DNA of 64,000 bases from positions 156,949-220,948 of the forward strand of contig NZ_JBHOQR010000025.1 of assembly GCF_042408815.1 (NCBI RefSeq), written 5' to 3'. The notes below the pieces were generated by a model. That model was not told the origin of the DNA. It did no database searches and saw only the letters and a list, made by a program, of their open reading frames with translations. Below are positions 1 through 8,760 of the stretch, piece after piece; position 1 is the first letter of the stretch, and each line of letters opens with the position of its first letter. The translations under genes and the position numbers were made by a program. This stretch comes from Thermoflexus sp042408815 (GTDB taxonomy: Bacteria; Chloroflexota; Anaerolineae; Thermoflexales; Thermoflexaceae).

Positions 1-1613
1 CACCGTCCCCAGTTCGGGAGATCAATGTTCACACGCGCCGGGCCCTCCCCCATGTTCATCGCCACCAGGCACGCTTGGCCGTCCTCCGGAAGCCAGCGCA
101 GGAAGACCAGCGCTTCCTCCGAATCCTCGGCCAGGGCGACGTATTCGCCGGCCAGCAGGGCGGGCGTGCGCTGCCGCAGATGGATGAGGCGCCGGTAGAA
201 AGCGAGCAGCGAGCCCGGATCCTCCACCTGATCGGCCACGTTCACCCCTTCCTGATAGTTCGGGTGCACCGGAAGCCACGGCGCCACCCCCGGTGGGCAG
301 AAGCCCGCGTTCGGCGCCCGGGACCACTGCATCGGGGTTCGGCACTTGTCGCGGCCGAATTGGGCCCCGCGGACTACCGCCTCCTCATGGGGCGTTCCGA
401 ACAGCTCCCGCTCCACGTGATACCACCAGCGGCCCAGGGGATCCTTGAATTGCGCGAGATCGGTGAGGATCAGATCCCGCATGCCGATCTCTTCCCCATA
501 GTAGAGGAACGGCGTCCCGCGCAGCGTCAGCATCAGCGCTGCGGCGATCCGGGCAATTTCGAGATCGTGTCGGCCATCCCCGTATCGGCTGAGGACGCGG
601 GAGAAATCGTGGTTGCCCATGGTGTTGCACGGCCAGGCCCCTGCTGGCATGCCGCTCAGCCGCTCCCGCTGGTTCGCGCGCACCACCGCCGGCGTCAGAC
701 GCGGGGCTTTCATCAGTGGGAAGTTGAACACCAAGTGCAGCTCGTCCTCCCCATTCCCGTAATATGCCAGGTCCTCCGTCTCTCCTACCAGGACCACATC
801 CCCATACGTGTTGACCAGAGCGCGCAGCTCCCGCATCAGATCATGGACCTCGGGCAGATCTTCCTGATAGCGGAACATCTCCTGTCGGATGCGCCACAGG
901 CGCTCTCGCTCTGCCTCATCCGAAGCGGCATTCCATGCCTTTAGCCACTCCGGGTAGCTCATGGGCGCGTTTTGATCCGGGAGCGCGGGGTCCTCGAAAA
1001 TCGTCCCCACTGCATCCAGGCGGAAGCCGTCCACCCCCATATCCAGCCAGAAGCGGACGACATCGAACATGGCCTGCTTCACCGCTGGATTCCGCCAGTT
1101 CAAATCCGGCTGCTCCTTGAAGAAGAAGTGATAGTAATACTGGCCGGTCCGCGGGTCGTATTCCCAGGCGGAGCCTCCGAAGATCGAATACCAGTTATTG
1201 GGCGGCCCGCCGTTCTTCCCATCGCGCCAGATATACCAGTCCCGCTTCGGGCTGTCCCGCCCGGCTCGGGATTCCTGAAACCATGGATGCTGGTCCGAGG
1301 TGTGATTGAGGACCAGATCCAAGATCACCCGGATGTGGCGGCGGTGGGCTTCATCCAGAAGGCGGCGGAAATCCGTGAGGGTGCCATATTCCGGCGCCAC
1401 GTTCATGTAGTCCGCCACATCATAGCCCCAATCCACCAGGGGGGAGGGATAGTGAGGACAGAGCCAGATAGCTTCGATCCCCAGATCCTGGAGGTAATCC
1501 AGATGGCGGCGGATCCCCTCCAGGTCTCCGATGCCATCCCCGTTCGCGTCGGCAAAGCTGCGCGGATAGATCTGATAGAACACTGCCTTCTGCCACCACC
1601 GGAGCTCCCGCAT
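1..1613 (-). CDS. GH13 alpha-glucosidase / oligo-1,6-glucosidase family, 3' end cut by window edge
   Basis: Reading the minus strand from the ATG at 1611-1613 gives 537 codons without a stop, running off the left edge. The N-terminus (VFYQIYPRSFADANGDGIGD) is typical of GH13 alpha-glucosidases. The conserved GH13 regions follow in order: region I DLVLNH, region II GFRLDAV with the nucleophile Asp, region III VGETED with the general acid Glu, and region IV MGNHDFSR with the transition-state Asp. Family members are usually 530-570 residues, so almost the whole protein is present. A strong ribosome binding site (AGGAGGG) lies 6-12 bases before the ATG. It should hydrolyse alpha-1,4/1,6-glucosides or malto-oligosaccharides in the cytoplasm, since no signal peptide is visible. 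Trehalose synthase or sucrose-cleaving activity cannot be excluded from motifs alone. Confidence 0.9.
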   Translation of the reverse strand, partial: MRELRWWQKAVFYQIYPRSFADANGDGIGDLEGIRRHLDYLQDLGIEAIWLCPHYPSPLVDWGYDVADYMNVAPEYGTLTDFRRLLDEAHRRHIRVILDLVLNHTSDQHPWFQESRAGRDSPKRDWYIWRDGKNGGPPNNWYSIFGGSAWEYDPRTGQYYYHFFFKEQPDLNWRNPAVKQAMFDVVRFWLDMGVDGFRLDAVGTIFEDPALPDQNAPMSYPEWLKAWNAASDEAERERLWRIRQEMFRYQEDLPEVHDLMRELRALVNTYGDVVLVGETEDLAYYGNGEDELHLVFNFPLMKAPRLTPAVVRANQRERLSGMPAGAWPCNTMGNHDFSRVLSRYGDGRHDLEIARIAAALMLTLRGTPFLYYGEEIGMRDLILTDLAQFKDPLGRWWYHVERELFGTPHEEAVVRGAQFGRDKCRTPMQWSRAPNAGFCPPGVAPWLPVHPNYQEGVNVADQVEDPGSLLAFYRRLIHLRQRTPALLAGEYVALAEDSEEALVFLRWLPEDGQACLVAMNMGEGPARVNIDLPNWGR

Positions 1614-1848
1614 GGAAAACCCTCCTGTGGTATGGAATGCTCCATCAGGGGATGGAGTTGCTACCCGCGAGTCGATGCCGTTTCGTCAACAGCACGGTGC
1701 CAGCGCGTGCGGTATCCCTCTGATCGGGATTTCCGACGCGCGTTGGCGAGTAGGCGCCATACAGAAGGAAGATTTTAAAGGGGCCGGCGGGAATGGGCAA
1801 TTTCGCCGACGGCAGTATAGGGAGCAATGGCCGCGGGCGGTGGCGAGT

Positions 1849-2568
1849 TCATGCTTTCCGGAACAGGCCCACCAGGTGGATGCGCCATCCGCGAAGCGGG
1901 GGCCAGGCTGTGAGCCGCTCGTAGAGCGCGGCCAGGGCGAACAGCAGCGGATGGAAGGCCATATACGTGGGATCCTCGACCGCAAACCAGGCGATCTCCT
2001 GCAGGCCGGCTTCGCGAAGGAGGCGGCGCAGCTTCCCGGGGGTATTAGCGCGATAGAAGGTCGGAAAGATGTCCTGGGGGGCGCGGCCGTAAAGCCGCTG
2101 CACCAGAGCAGGCCGCCATGGCGGAGGGATCCAGCGCCCCAAGATCATCAGGGGATGGCGCACGTTCGGGGTCAGCAGGAGGAGATGGCCTCCAGGCTTC
2201 AGGGCGCGAGCCATTTCCTGAAAAGCCCGCTCCGGTTCCGGGAGGTGTTCGATCACCCAGGTGCAGAGGATCAGATCGAAGGCGTCCCCCACGAACGGCA
2301 GCGCTTCCAGCCGGGCCTGAACGCGAAGGGAGAGAATCGGGTTCTCCTGCAGGGAGGGGAAATCCCGGTCTATGCCGACCGCCAGGCCTACCCGATCCTG
2401 AAAGCGACCCAGGACCCCGAACCGGCCGCATCCAGCGTCCAGCGCCCGGATGGCCGGGGCGAGGAGCGGCTCCAGCAGGGCGTTGAAGACCTCCCCGGCA
2501 GGCCGCCAGCCCCGCCGTTGCGCCCGATAACGAGCCCGATAGATCTCCTGACGGGAGAGATCCAGCAT
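1849..2568 (-). CDS. class I SAM-dependent methyltransferase
   Basis: A 239-residue protein with a Rossmann methyltransferase core: motif I ALDAGCGRFG (SAM glycine loop), an acidic end of strand 2 (GIDRDF), motif III/IV around DLILCTWVIEHL and the post-motif ALKPGGHLLLLTPN. This is the UbiE/Methyltransf_11 type, which methylates small molecules or glycan/lipid intermediates; the substrate cannot be read from the sequence. It is transcribed toward the GH13 gene, with a 235-base gap holding no other gene I can see, so the two may or may not be co-transcribed. The start codon is the first Met of the open frame, followed by DLSRQEIYRARY, a normal start for such small methyltransferases. Confidence 0.8.
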   Translation of the reverse strand: MLDLSRQEIYRARYRAQRRGWRPAGEVFNALLEPLLAPAIRALDAGCGRFGVLGRFQDRVGLAVGIDRDFPSLQENPILSLRVQARLEALPFVGDAFDLILCTWVIEHLPEPERAFQEMARALKPGGHLLLLTPNVRHPLMILGRWIPPPWRPALVQRLYGRAPQDIFPTFYRANTPGKLRRLLREAGLQEIAWFAVEDPTYMAFHPLLFALAALYERLTAWPPLRGWRIHLVGLFRKA

Positions 2569-2802
2569 CGGGAATGGGATACGGCGCGGAGAAGACCGAT
2601 CGTTTCTTCGGCTTTCTTTTTACATCCAGAGGTCTGGGTGGGGAAATCGACAAGGGGAGGGATGGGCGGGGCGTAACGAAGGGGATATCTGCCCCGATCG
2701 CATTCCAGGGCCCTGGAAGAGTTTCCCCGTATGCTTGGCGGGGCGAAGGGAGGCAGGTAAAAATGGAGAGCGAGGACGCATCTTCCCCTGGGGGGAGCGG
2801 GC

Positions 2803-3219
2803 ATGGACGCATGCATCTTCTGTGCCATCGTAGCGCGCCGGCAGCCGGCGGAGATCCTCTACGAGGACGAGCGCACGATGGCCTTCCTGGACATCAACCC
2901 GGCGAATCCGGGTCACACCCTGGTCATCCCCAAACGCCATGCGGAGACCATCTTTGAGATCGACGAGGAGGACGCCGCGGCCGTGATGCGCACGGCGGTC
3001 CGGGTAGCCCGGGCGATCCGTCAGGCGCTGGCCCCGGATGGCCTGAACCTCGTGCAGAGCAACGGGCGGGCCGGCGGGCAGGAGATCTTCCATCTGCACG
3101 TGCATGTGATCCCCCGCTGGGTGGGGGATGGGCTGCGGCTGGCCCGGCCGCCGGTGGTGCGCCGGGAGCGCCCGCTCCCTGAGGTCGCGGCGGAGATCCG
3201 TCGGGCGCTGGGAGGGTAA
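2803..3219 (+). CDS. HIT family nucleotide hydrolase/transferase
   Basis: A 138-residue protein of the histidine-triad superfamily. The N-terminus CIFCAIVARR carries the Cys pair often seen in HIT proteins of the Hit/HINT group, and the catalytic triad motif H-x-H-x-H is seen as FHLHVHVIPRW near residue 98. HIT proteins hydrolyse AMP-lysine, AMP-NH2 or dinucleoside polyphosphates. The ATG at 2803 follows a purine-rich GGGGGGAGCGG. The stop codon is immediately before the open frame of zwf, so the gene probably heads a HIT-zwf-pgl transcript. The length is normal for the family. Confidence 0.9.
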   Translation: MDACIFCAIVARRQPAEILYEDERTMAFLDINPANPGHTLVIPKRHAETIFEIDEEDAAAVMRTAVRVARAIRQALAPDGLNLVQSNGRAGGQEIFHLHVHVIPRWVGDGLRLARPPVVRRERPLPEVAAEIRRALGG

Positions 3220-3276
3220 ATGGGCGCTTCCATCCCGCTGGAAGCAGGGATCTCTGGGCTTTTCAGGGCACCTTGC

Positions 3277-4791
3277 ATGTCCTATCCACCGATCGCTTTG
3301 ATTCTCTTTGGTGCCAGCGGCGACCTGGTCTGGCGCAAGCTGGCCCCTGCCCTCTTCGACCTCTACCGCGACGGCTGGCTGCCGGCGCGCTGGGCGATCA
3401 TCGGCATCGCGCGCAGCGCGATGGACGATATGTCCTTCCGTGCCCGTCTTCTGGACGGCGTCCAGCGCTTTGCCCGCCATCGCCCGGATGAATCCGCCTG
3501 GATGAGCTTCGCGGAACGCCTTTTCTATCTGCGGGGCGATTATGATGACCCCGCCCTCTATGCAGCCCTCGGCCAACGGCTCCAGACCATGGATGGCGCG
3601 GACCCGGAGGCGACCCATCATATCTTCTATCTGGCAGTTCCTCCGGGCGTCACGGAGACCATCGTGGACCATCTGAGCGCGGCCGGCCTGGTGCGGGATC
3701 GTCGGCGCCACCGCGTGGTGATCGAGAAGCCCTTCGGCCACGATCTCCCTTCCGCCCGCCGGCTCAACGCCCGCTTGCGCCAATTCCTGGAAGAGGATCA
3801 GATCTACCGCCTGGATCACTACCTGGGCAAGGATACCGTCCAGAACATCCTGGCCCTGCGCTTCGCCAATGCCTTCTTCGAACCCGTATGGAACCGCCAG
3901 TATATCGATCACGTGCAGATCACAGTCGCCGAAACCGTGGGGGTCGAGCACCGGGGCGGTTACTACGACCAGATCGGCGCCCTCCGCGATATGGTCCAAA
4001 GCCACCTCCTCCAGCTCCTTTGCCTGATTGCGATGGAGCCCCCGGTCTCCCTCACGCCGGAAGAGATCCATCACAAGAAGCTCGAGGTGCTGCGGGCTAT
4101 CCGTCCCATTTCGATGGATCAGGTGGATATTTACGCGGTGCGCGGCCAGTATGGGCGGGGCCACCTGGCCGGAGAGGAGATCCCCGCCTATCGCGAGGAG
4201 CCCGGAGTGGATCCTCAGTCGAACACCGAGACCTACGTGGCCCTCAAGCTCTTTGTGGACAACTGGCGCTGGCAGGGGGTCCCTTTCTACCTGCGCACCG
4301 GCAAGCGCCTGCCGGTCCGGGCCTCGGAGGTCTCCATCACCTTCCGCCCGGTGCCCCATCGGGCGTTCCCCGAGTCCGCTGTTCGCTCCTGGCAACCCAA
4401 CCGCCTGATCCTGCGCCTGCAGCCCGCAGAAGGCGTCCTCTTCCGCTTCCAGGCCAAAGTCCCAGGCCCGGTGATGCGGCTACAGCCGGTGGATATGCAT
4501 TTCCTGTATGAGGAGATGTTCGGAAATCGTCCGCCGGAGGCGTATGAAACGCTGCTCCTGGATCTCATCCGCGGGGACACCACCCAATCCCTGGAGGCGG
4601 CGTGGGTAGAGGCTGCCTGGGAGGTGATCCAGCCTATCCTGGAGGCCTGGGCGGCCCGCCCGCCTTCGGATTTCCCCAACTACCCGGCCGGCACCTGGGG
4701 CCCGCCGGCGGCGGAGGAGATGATCGCCCGGGACGGCCGATCCTGGAATCTCCCTACCATCCTGGATCCCGTGGGAGCGACGCCCGGATGA
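3277..4791 (+). CDS. zwf: glucose-6-phosphate 1-dehydrogenase
   Basis: Oxidises glucose-6-phosphate to 6-phosphogluconolactone with NAD(P)+, the entry to the oxidative pentose phosphate pathway. The N-terminal nucleotide-binding motif GASGDLVWRKLAPAL matches the family pattern GASGDLxxRKL. The substrate-binding/active site is RLDHYLGKDTVQN, with IEKPFGHD upstream. The open frame extends back to an ATG at 3220, but the family starts about 8-10 residues before GASGDL, so I place the start at the ATG at 3277, giving 504 residues, the usual length. The ribosome binding site there is weak, so the 19-residue extension cannot be ruled out. The stop overlaps the pgl start (ATGA), so the two are translationally coupled. 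Confidence 0.93.
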   Translation: MSYPPIALILFGASGDLVWRKLAPALFDLYRDGWLPARWAIIGIARSAMDDMSFRARLLDGVQRFARHRPDESAWMSFAERLFYLRGDYDDPALYAALGQRLQTMDGADPEATHHIFYLAVPPGVTETIVDHLSAAGLVRDRRRHRVVIEKPFGHDLPSARRLNARLRQFLEEDQIYRLDHYLGKDTVQNILALRFANAFFEPVWNRQYIDHVQITVAETVGVEHRGGYYDQIGALRDMVQSHLLQLLCLIAMEPPVSLTPEEIHHKKLEVLRAIRPISMDQVDIYAVRGQYGRGHLAGEEIPAYREEPGVDPQSNTETYVALKLFVDNWRWQGVPFYLRTGKRLPVRASEVSITFRPVPHRAFPESAVRSWQPNRLILRLQPAEGVLFRFQAKVPGPVMRLQPVDMHFLYEEMFGNRPPEAYETLLLDLIRGDTTQSLEAAWVEAAWEVIQPILEAWAARPPSDFPNYPAGTWGPPAAEEMIARDGRSWNLPTILDPVGATPG

Positions 4792-5510
4792 TCCGCGTCT
4801 TTCCCGATGCGGAGGCGCTGAGCCGGGCCGCGGCGGCCCTTTTCGCCCGCGCCGCGCAGCGCGCCGCCCGACTCGCCGGACGGTTCGTCGTGGCCCTTGC
4901 CGGGGGCCAGACGCCCCGTCGGGCCTATGAATGGCTCACTCGCCCGGAATGCCGGGAGGCCGTTCCCTGGGAGGCGGTGCACGTCTTCTGGGGGGATGAG
5001 CGCTGCGTGCCCTTCGAGGATCCCCGGAGCAACGCCTGGCTGGCGCACGAGGCCTTGTTGCAGCATGTTCCTATTCCATCCCACCAGATCCATCCCATCC
5101 GATGCGAGGGGGATCCGGAGGAGGCCGCCGTCCGCTATGAGGCCCTGCTGCGGGCGTTTTTCCGGGAAGCCCCCCCGCGGTTCGATCTGATCCTTCTGGG
5201 CCTGGGGGAGGATGGCCATACGGCTTCTCTTTTCCCTTTTCATCCAGCGGTGACGGAGCAGCGGCGCTGGGTGGCCGCAGTGCTGGAGGCGGATCCCCCG
5301 CGGGTGACCCTGACGCTGTCGATCCTGAACCAGGCGCGTCGGGTGGTCTTCCTGGTGACTGGGGCGCGCAAGGCGGAGATCCTGCGGGCCGTGTGGGAGG
5401 GACCTTTCGATCCCCTCCGCTGGCCCGCCCAGGGGGTCCGCCCGGGCCCCGGGCGGATCCTGTGGATGGTGGACGCCGAAGCGGCGGCCGGGCTTTCCCA
5501 GATCTGGTAA
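4788..5510 (+). CDS. pgl: 6-phosphogluconolactonase
   Basis: Hydrolyses 6-phosphogluconolactone, the product of the preceding zwf gene. At 240 residues it has the normal SugarP_isomerase/DevB length. Visible motifs are VALAGGQTPRRAYEWL near the N-terminus, HVFWGDERCVPFEDPRSNAW (the phosphate and active site region) and LILLGLGEDGHTASLFP with the conserved GEDGHTAS segment. The start is the ATG at 4788, which overlaps the zwf stop by four bases (ATGA) and gives MIRVFPD, the expected start; longer frames upstream lie inside zwf. The context (zwf-pgl-eno) supports the assignment strongly. No 6-phosphogluconate dehydrogenase is seen in the window. Confidence 0.93.
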   Translation: MIRVFPDAEALSRAAAALFARAAQRAARLAGRFVVALAGGQTPRRAYEWLTRPECREAVPWEAVHVFWGDERCVPFEDPRSNAWLAHEALLQHVPIPSHQIHPIRCEGDPEEAAVRYEALLRAFFREAPPRFDLILLGLGEDGHTASLFPFHPAVTEQRRWVAAVLEADPPRVTLTLSILNQARRVVFLVTGARKAEILRAVWEGPFDPLRWPAQGVRPGPGRILWMVDAEAAAGLSQIW

Positions 5511-5678
5511 CCATCGGCCGACCTCATCCTGGGGGCTGCGGCGGACGCTGAGGGATCCCCATGCACGGGCCAGATCGCGCAGCGGAATCCTGCATGGCGC
5601 GGAAAGCGGCCGGCCTCATCCTCAAACCTGGGTGCTGCCGCTATAATCAAAGCCAAGCCTTCATGGAGGAATCCAACG

Positions 5679-6998
5679 ATGACGCGCGCGCTGGATTTCC
5701 CCACGCGGATCGAGATGGTGCGGGCGCGGGAGATCCTGGATTCCCGCGGCCACCCGACGGTGGAGGTGGAAGTGCGCCTGGCCGATGGGACCATAGGGCT
5801 GGCGGCGGTGCCCTCCGGGGCGAGCACCGGCGCCCATGAGGCCTGGGAGCTCCGGGATGAGGACCCCGCCCGCTACCTGGGCAAGGGGGTCCTCCGGGCC
5901 GTTGAGAACGTCAACAGCCGGATCGCCGAGGAGATCGTGGGGTGGGATGCCCTGGATCAGGTCGGGATCGATGAGGCGCTGATCAGCCTGGATGGCACCG
6001 AGAACAAGCGGGAGCTGGGGGCCAACGCCATCCTGGGTGTCAGCCTGGCGGTGGCCGTGGCCGCCGCCCGCTCCGTAGGCCTTCCCCTCTATCGCTACCT
6101 GGGGGGCGTGGAGGCGCGGGTGCTCCCCGTGCCGATGATGAACATCCTCAACGGCGGCAAGCACGCCGATGACTCGGCGGATCTCCAGGAGTTCCTCATC
6201 CTCCCGGTGGGTGCCCCTTCGTTCTCGGAAGCCCTGCGCTGGGGAGCAGAGGTTTATCATCATCTGAAGAAGGTCCTCAAAAAGCGGGGTTACAGCACCA
6301 ACGTGGGGGATGAGGGCGGCTTCGCGCCCAACCTGCGGTCCAACCAGGAGGCCGTTGAGCTGATCCTCGAGGCCATCCAGGTGGCCGGGTATGCGCCGGG
6401 CGATCAGATCGCCCTGGGGCTGGACGCGGCGGCCAGCGAGCTCTATCAGGACGGCGTTTATGTCCTTCGCAAAGAGGGGCGGACGCTGCGGGCTGTGGAG
6501 CTGGTCGAGCTATATGCCCGCTGGGTTGAGGAATATCCCATCGTTTCCATTGAGGACGGGATGGCGGAGGATGATTGGGAGGGGTGGCGGCATCTTTCGG
6601 AGCGCCTGGGGGATCGGATCCAGCTGGTGGGGGATGATCTCCTGGTGACCAATGTGAACCGTATCCGCCGCGCCATCGCCCAGCGGGCATGCAATGCCCT
6701 GCTGTGCAAGGTGAACCAGATCGGCACCCTCACCGAGGCCATCCGGGCGGCGCGGCTGGCCCAGCGGGCGGGCTGGGGGGTGATCATCTCCCATCGCAGC
6801 GGGGAGACGGAAGACACCTTCATCGCGGATCTCGCGGTGGCGCTGAATGCCGGACAGATCAAGACCGGAGCGCCATGCCGGAGCGATCGGGTCGCCAAAT
6901 ACAACCGGCTGTTGCGCATTGAGGAGGAGCTGGGGGAAAGCGCGCAGTATGCCGGCCGCTCCGCCTTCCCTGGCTGGGCTTCCCGGACGGAGGGATGA
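5679..6998 (+). CDS. eno: enolase
   Basis: Converts 2-phosphoglycerate to phosphoenolpyruvate in glycolysis and gluconeogenesis. The 439-residue protein has all family landmarks: AREILDSRGHPTVEVEV, the loop SGASTGAHEA, the metal and substrate region MMNILNGGKHADDSADLQEF, the catalytic Lys region around LVGDDLLVTN, and the signature SHRSGETEDTFIADLAVAL. The ATG at 5679 follows GGAGG with good spacing. A perfect TATAAT hexamer at 5642-5647, about 35 bases upstream of the start, is a likely -10 element, although no convincing -35 box is seen at 16-18 bases. It therefore may have its own promoter 3' of pgl. After the stop a 7-bp GC hairpin near 7025-7041 lacks a T-tract. Confidence 0.97.
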   Translation: MTRALDFPTRIEMVRAREILDSRGHPTVEVEVRLADGTIGLAAVPSGASTGAHEAWELRDEDPARYLGKGVLRAVENVNSRIAEEIVGWDALDQVGIDEALISLDGTENKRELGANAILGVSLAVAVAAARSVGLPLYRYLGGVEARVLPVPMMNILNGGKHADDSADLQEFLILPVGAPSFSEALRWGAEVYHHLKKVLKKRGYSTNVGDEGGFAPNLRSNQEAVELILEAIQVAGYAPGDQIALGLDAAASELYQDGVYVLRKEGRTLRAVELVELYARWVEEYPIVSIEDGMAEDDWEGWRHLSERLGDRIQLVGDDLLVTNVNRIRRAIAQRACNALLCKVNQIGTLTEAIRAARLAQRAGWGVIISHRSGETEDTFIADLAVALNAGQIKTGAPCRSDRVAKYNRLLRIEEELGESAQYAGRSAFPGWASRTEG

Positions 6999-7115
6999 GC
7001 GCAGCTTATGATCCATTCTCGGAGCCCACGGGGCCCGTGGGGGCGCTGAAGAAGCCCTACTGGGCCCCATGCTTTTCTGAGCCCTTTTAGGTCCACGGTA
7101 AGGATCGATAGGACC

Positions 7116-7244
7116 TCACCGGAGATAAGGACCGATTTGCTCAATGAATCGCTGGCAGCCGTCGATCCGCTCCCAGAGCGAATATAAGCCGGTTCGATCC
7201 ACCAGCGCATTTTCATGGACGAGGATGTCGCGCCAGCCTACCAT
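7116..7244 (-). pseudogene. HepT/DUF86 (HEPN toxin) C-terminal remnant
   Basis: The minus strand encodes 42 residues beginning MVGWRDILVHENALVD and ending EQIGPYLR before a TGA. This matches the C-terminal part of HepT-type HEPN RNase toxins, including the Rx4H active-site motif (RDILVH). Upstream in the same frame there is a TGA stop and then a stretch that no longer resembles the family, and no MNT antitoxin nucleotidyltransferase is adjacent. I read it as the tail of a decayed MNT/HepT toxin-antitoxin pair. The surrounding 7000-7386 interval holds nothing else that I can support; the next gene's ribosome binding site sits at its right end. Confidence 0.55.
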
Positions 7245-7386
7245 TCCCCAGGCCCCTCATCGGAACATCCATCTCCCCATCATAACCCAGCTGGCTTCCC
7301 GCGAGGTCTCCCCCCGACGCGCCTTGACAAAATCCGTTCCCTTATTAGGATTGCCAGCTGCCCACCTTTTTCGGAGGAGAGCCTCA

Positions 7387-8601
7387 ATGAGCGCTGAAAC
7401 CGTTTCCCGGATCCGCCAGGCGATGGAAGCCCGCCGCGAGGAGATCCTGCGCTTCTTCTTCGATATCGTGGCCATCCCCAGCTCCGACGCCCAGCTCCGG
7501 GCGGTGGGGGAGCGGGTGGCGGAGGAGATGGCCCGCCTGGGCTTTGAGGAAATCGGCTTCGATGTCATGGGCAACATCCGGGGGCGCATCGGCCATGGCC
7601 CCCGCGTGCTGGTGTATGACAGCCATCTCGACACCGTCGGGATCGGGGATCCCGAACAGTGGGCCTGGGATCCGTTCCGGGGCCGTCTCGAGGGGGATCG
7701 TTTCTATGCCCGGGGATCGTGCGATGAGAAAGGATCCACCCCCGGGATGATCTACGGCCTGGCCATCGCCCGGGACCTGGGGCTGCTGGAGGGCTGGACG
7801 GTTTATTACTTCGGGAATATGGAAGAATGGTGCGACGGGCTGGCCCCCAATGTCTTCGTCGAGGTCGATCCGAAGGTCCGGCCCGACGCAGTGGTCATTG
7901 GGGAGCCCACGCGCCTGCGGGTCTATCGGGGCCACCGGGGGCGGGTGGAGCTGAAGGTGGTGGCCAAGGGGCGCAGCGCCCACGCCGCCTCCAACTGGCT
8001 GGGGGATAACGCGATCTACAAGATGCTGCCGGTGATCGCTGCGATCCGCGATCTGGATCCCCATCTGAAATCCCATGACTTCCTGGGCCGGGGCACCATC
8101 ACGGTCACCATGATCGAAAGCCGCACCCCGTCGATCAACGCCGTCCCCGATGAGTGCGCCATCTATATCGATCGCCGGCTGACGTTCGGGGAAACCAAAG
8201 AGGAAGCGCTGGGCCAGGTCGAGGCGTGTATCCCCCCCGAGCACCGGGAGGCGATCCGGGTGGAGATCCTGCAGTATGCGGATCCCAGCTACACCGGCTT
8301 CCGGTATCCGGTGGAGAAATACTTCCCGGCCTGGGCGCTGGAGGAATCCCATCCTTTGGTCCAGGCGGGTCAGGCGGCCATTGAGGCCCTCTGGGGGGAG
8401 CGGCGGCCCACCGGGAAATGGGATTTCTCCACCAACGGCACCTACTGGGCCGGGAAAGCCGGCATCCCCAGTATCGGCTTCGGGCCGGGGGATGAAACGT
8501 ATGCCCATCGGGTGGACGAGCATATCTCCCTGAGCGAGGTGGTGGAGGCCACGGCGTTCTATGCGCTGTTCCCCTCCATGCTCCAGCACTATCTCTCTTA
8601 G
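7387..8601 (+). CDS. ygeY: YgeY-family M20 metallohydrolase
   Basis: A 404-residue zinc-dependent M20 peptidase/deacylase-like protein. Metal ligands are visible in order: SHLDTV (His, Asp), GSCDEKGS (bridging Asp), the GNMEEWCDG Glu pair (catalytic base and ligand), GEPT (ligand region) and HRVDEH near the C-terminus. The sequence matches the YgeY type, a family linked in other bacteria to purine and selenium-dependent hydroxylase gene clusters. The frame extends upstream, but the ATG at 7387 follows GGAGGAG at good spacing and gives the family start. It is followed by ygeW and a carbamate kinase gene, the same functional neighbours as in the E. coli yge/yqe cluster. The true substrate of YgeY is not settled; an N-carbamoyl or amide compound is an inference from its neighbours. 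Confidence 0.85.
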   Translation: MSAETVSRIRQAMEARREEILRFFFDIVAIPSSDAQLRAVGERVAEEMARLGFEEIGFDVMGNIRGRIGHGPRVLVYDSHLDTVGIGDPEQWAWDPFRGRLEGDRFYARGSCDEKGSTPGMIYGLAIARDLGLLEGWTVYYFGNMEEWCDGLAPNVFVEVDPKVRPDAVVIGEPTRLRVYRGHRGRVELKVVAKGRSAHAASNWLGDNAIYKMLPVIAAIRDLDPHLKSHDFLGRGTITVTMIESRTPSINAVPDECAIYIDRRLTFGETKEEALGQVEACIPPEHREAIRVEILQYADPSYTGFRYPVEKYFPAWALEESHPLVQAGQAAIEALWGERRPTGKWDFSTNGTYWAGKAGIPSIGFGPGDETYAHRVDEHISLSEVVEATAFYALFPSMLQHYLS

Positions 8602-8760
8602 CGAGCGACGGATCTCCCTTCGCCTTTCCCCATGGCTTGAAAGGCCTCCGGGAGAGGCGAGCCCATTCGGGAAGCACGCAGGGATTGTTTCCATGGAGTG
8701 AGCGAGCTTCTATAACTCCAACGGGATGCGATCATCACAAAATCGCTCAGGAGGCTTCTC

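Noticed and set aside
75..1778. Long plus-strand open frames opposite the GH13 gene
   Set aside because: They mirror the codons of the minus-strand glucosidase, whose motifs are unmistakable; the protein text on the plus strand has no family pattern.
2620..4395. Minus-strand frame of 591 codons across HIT and zwf
   Set aside because: Antisense shadow of two well-identified genes, common in GC-rich DNA.
7150..7207. tRNA-like pattern: 6-bp acceptor-like inverted repeat and GGTTCGATCC T-loop motif
   Set aside because: Only 58 bases long, no T-stem pairing around TTCGATC, no anticodon arm; the stretch lies inside the hepT-like remnant on the other strand.
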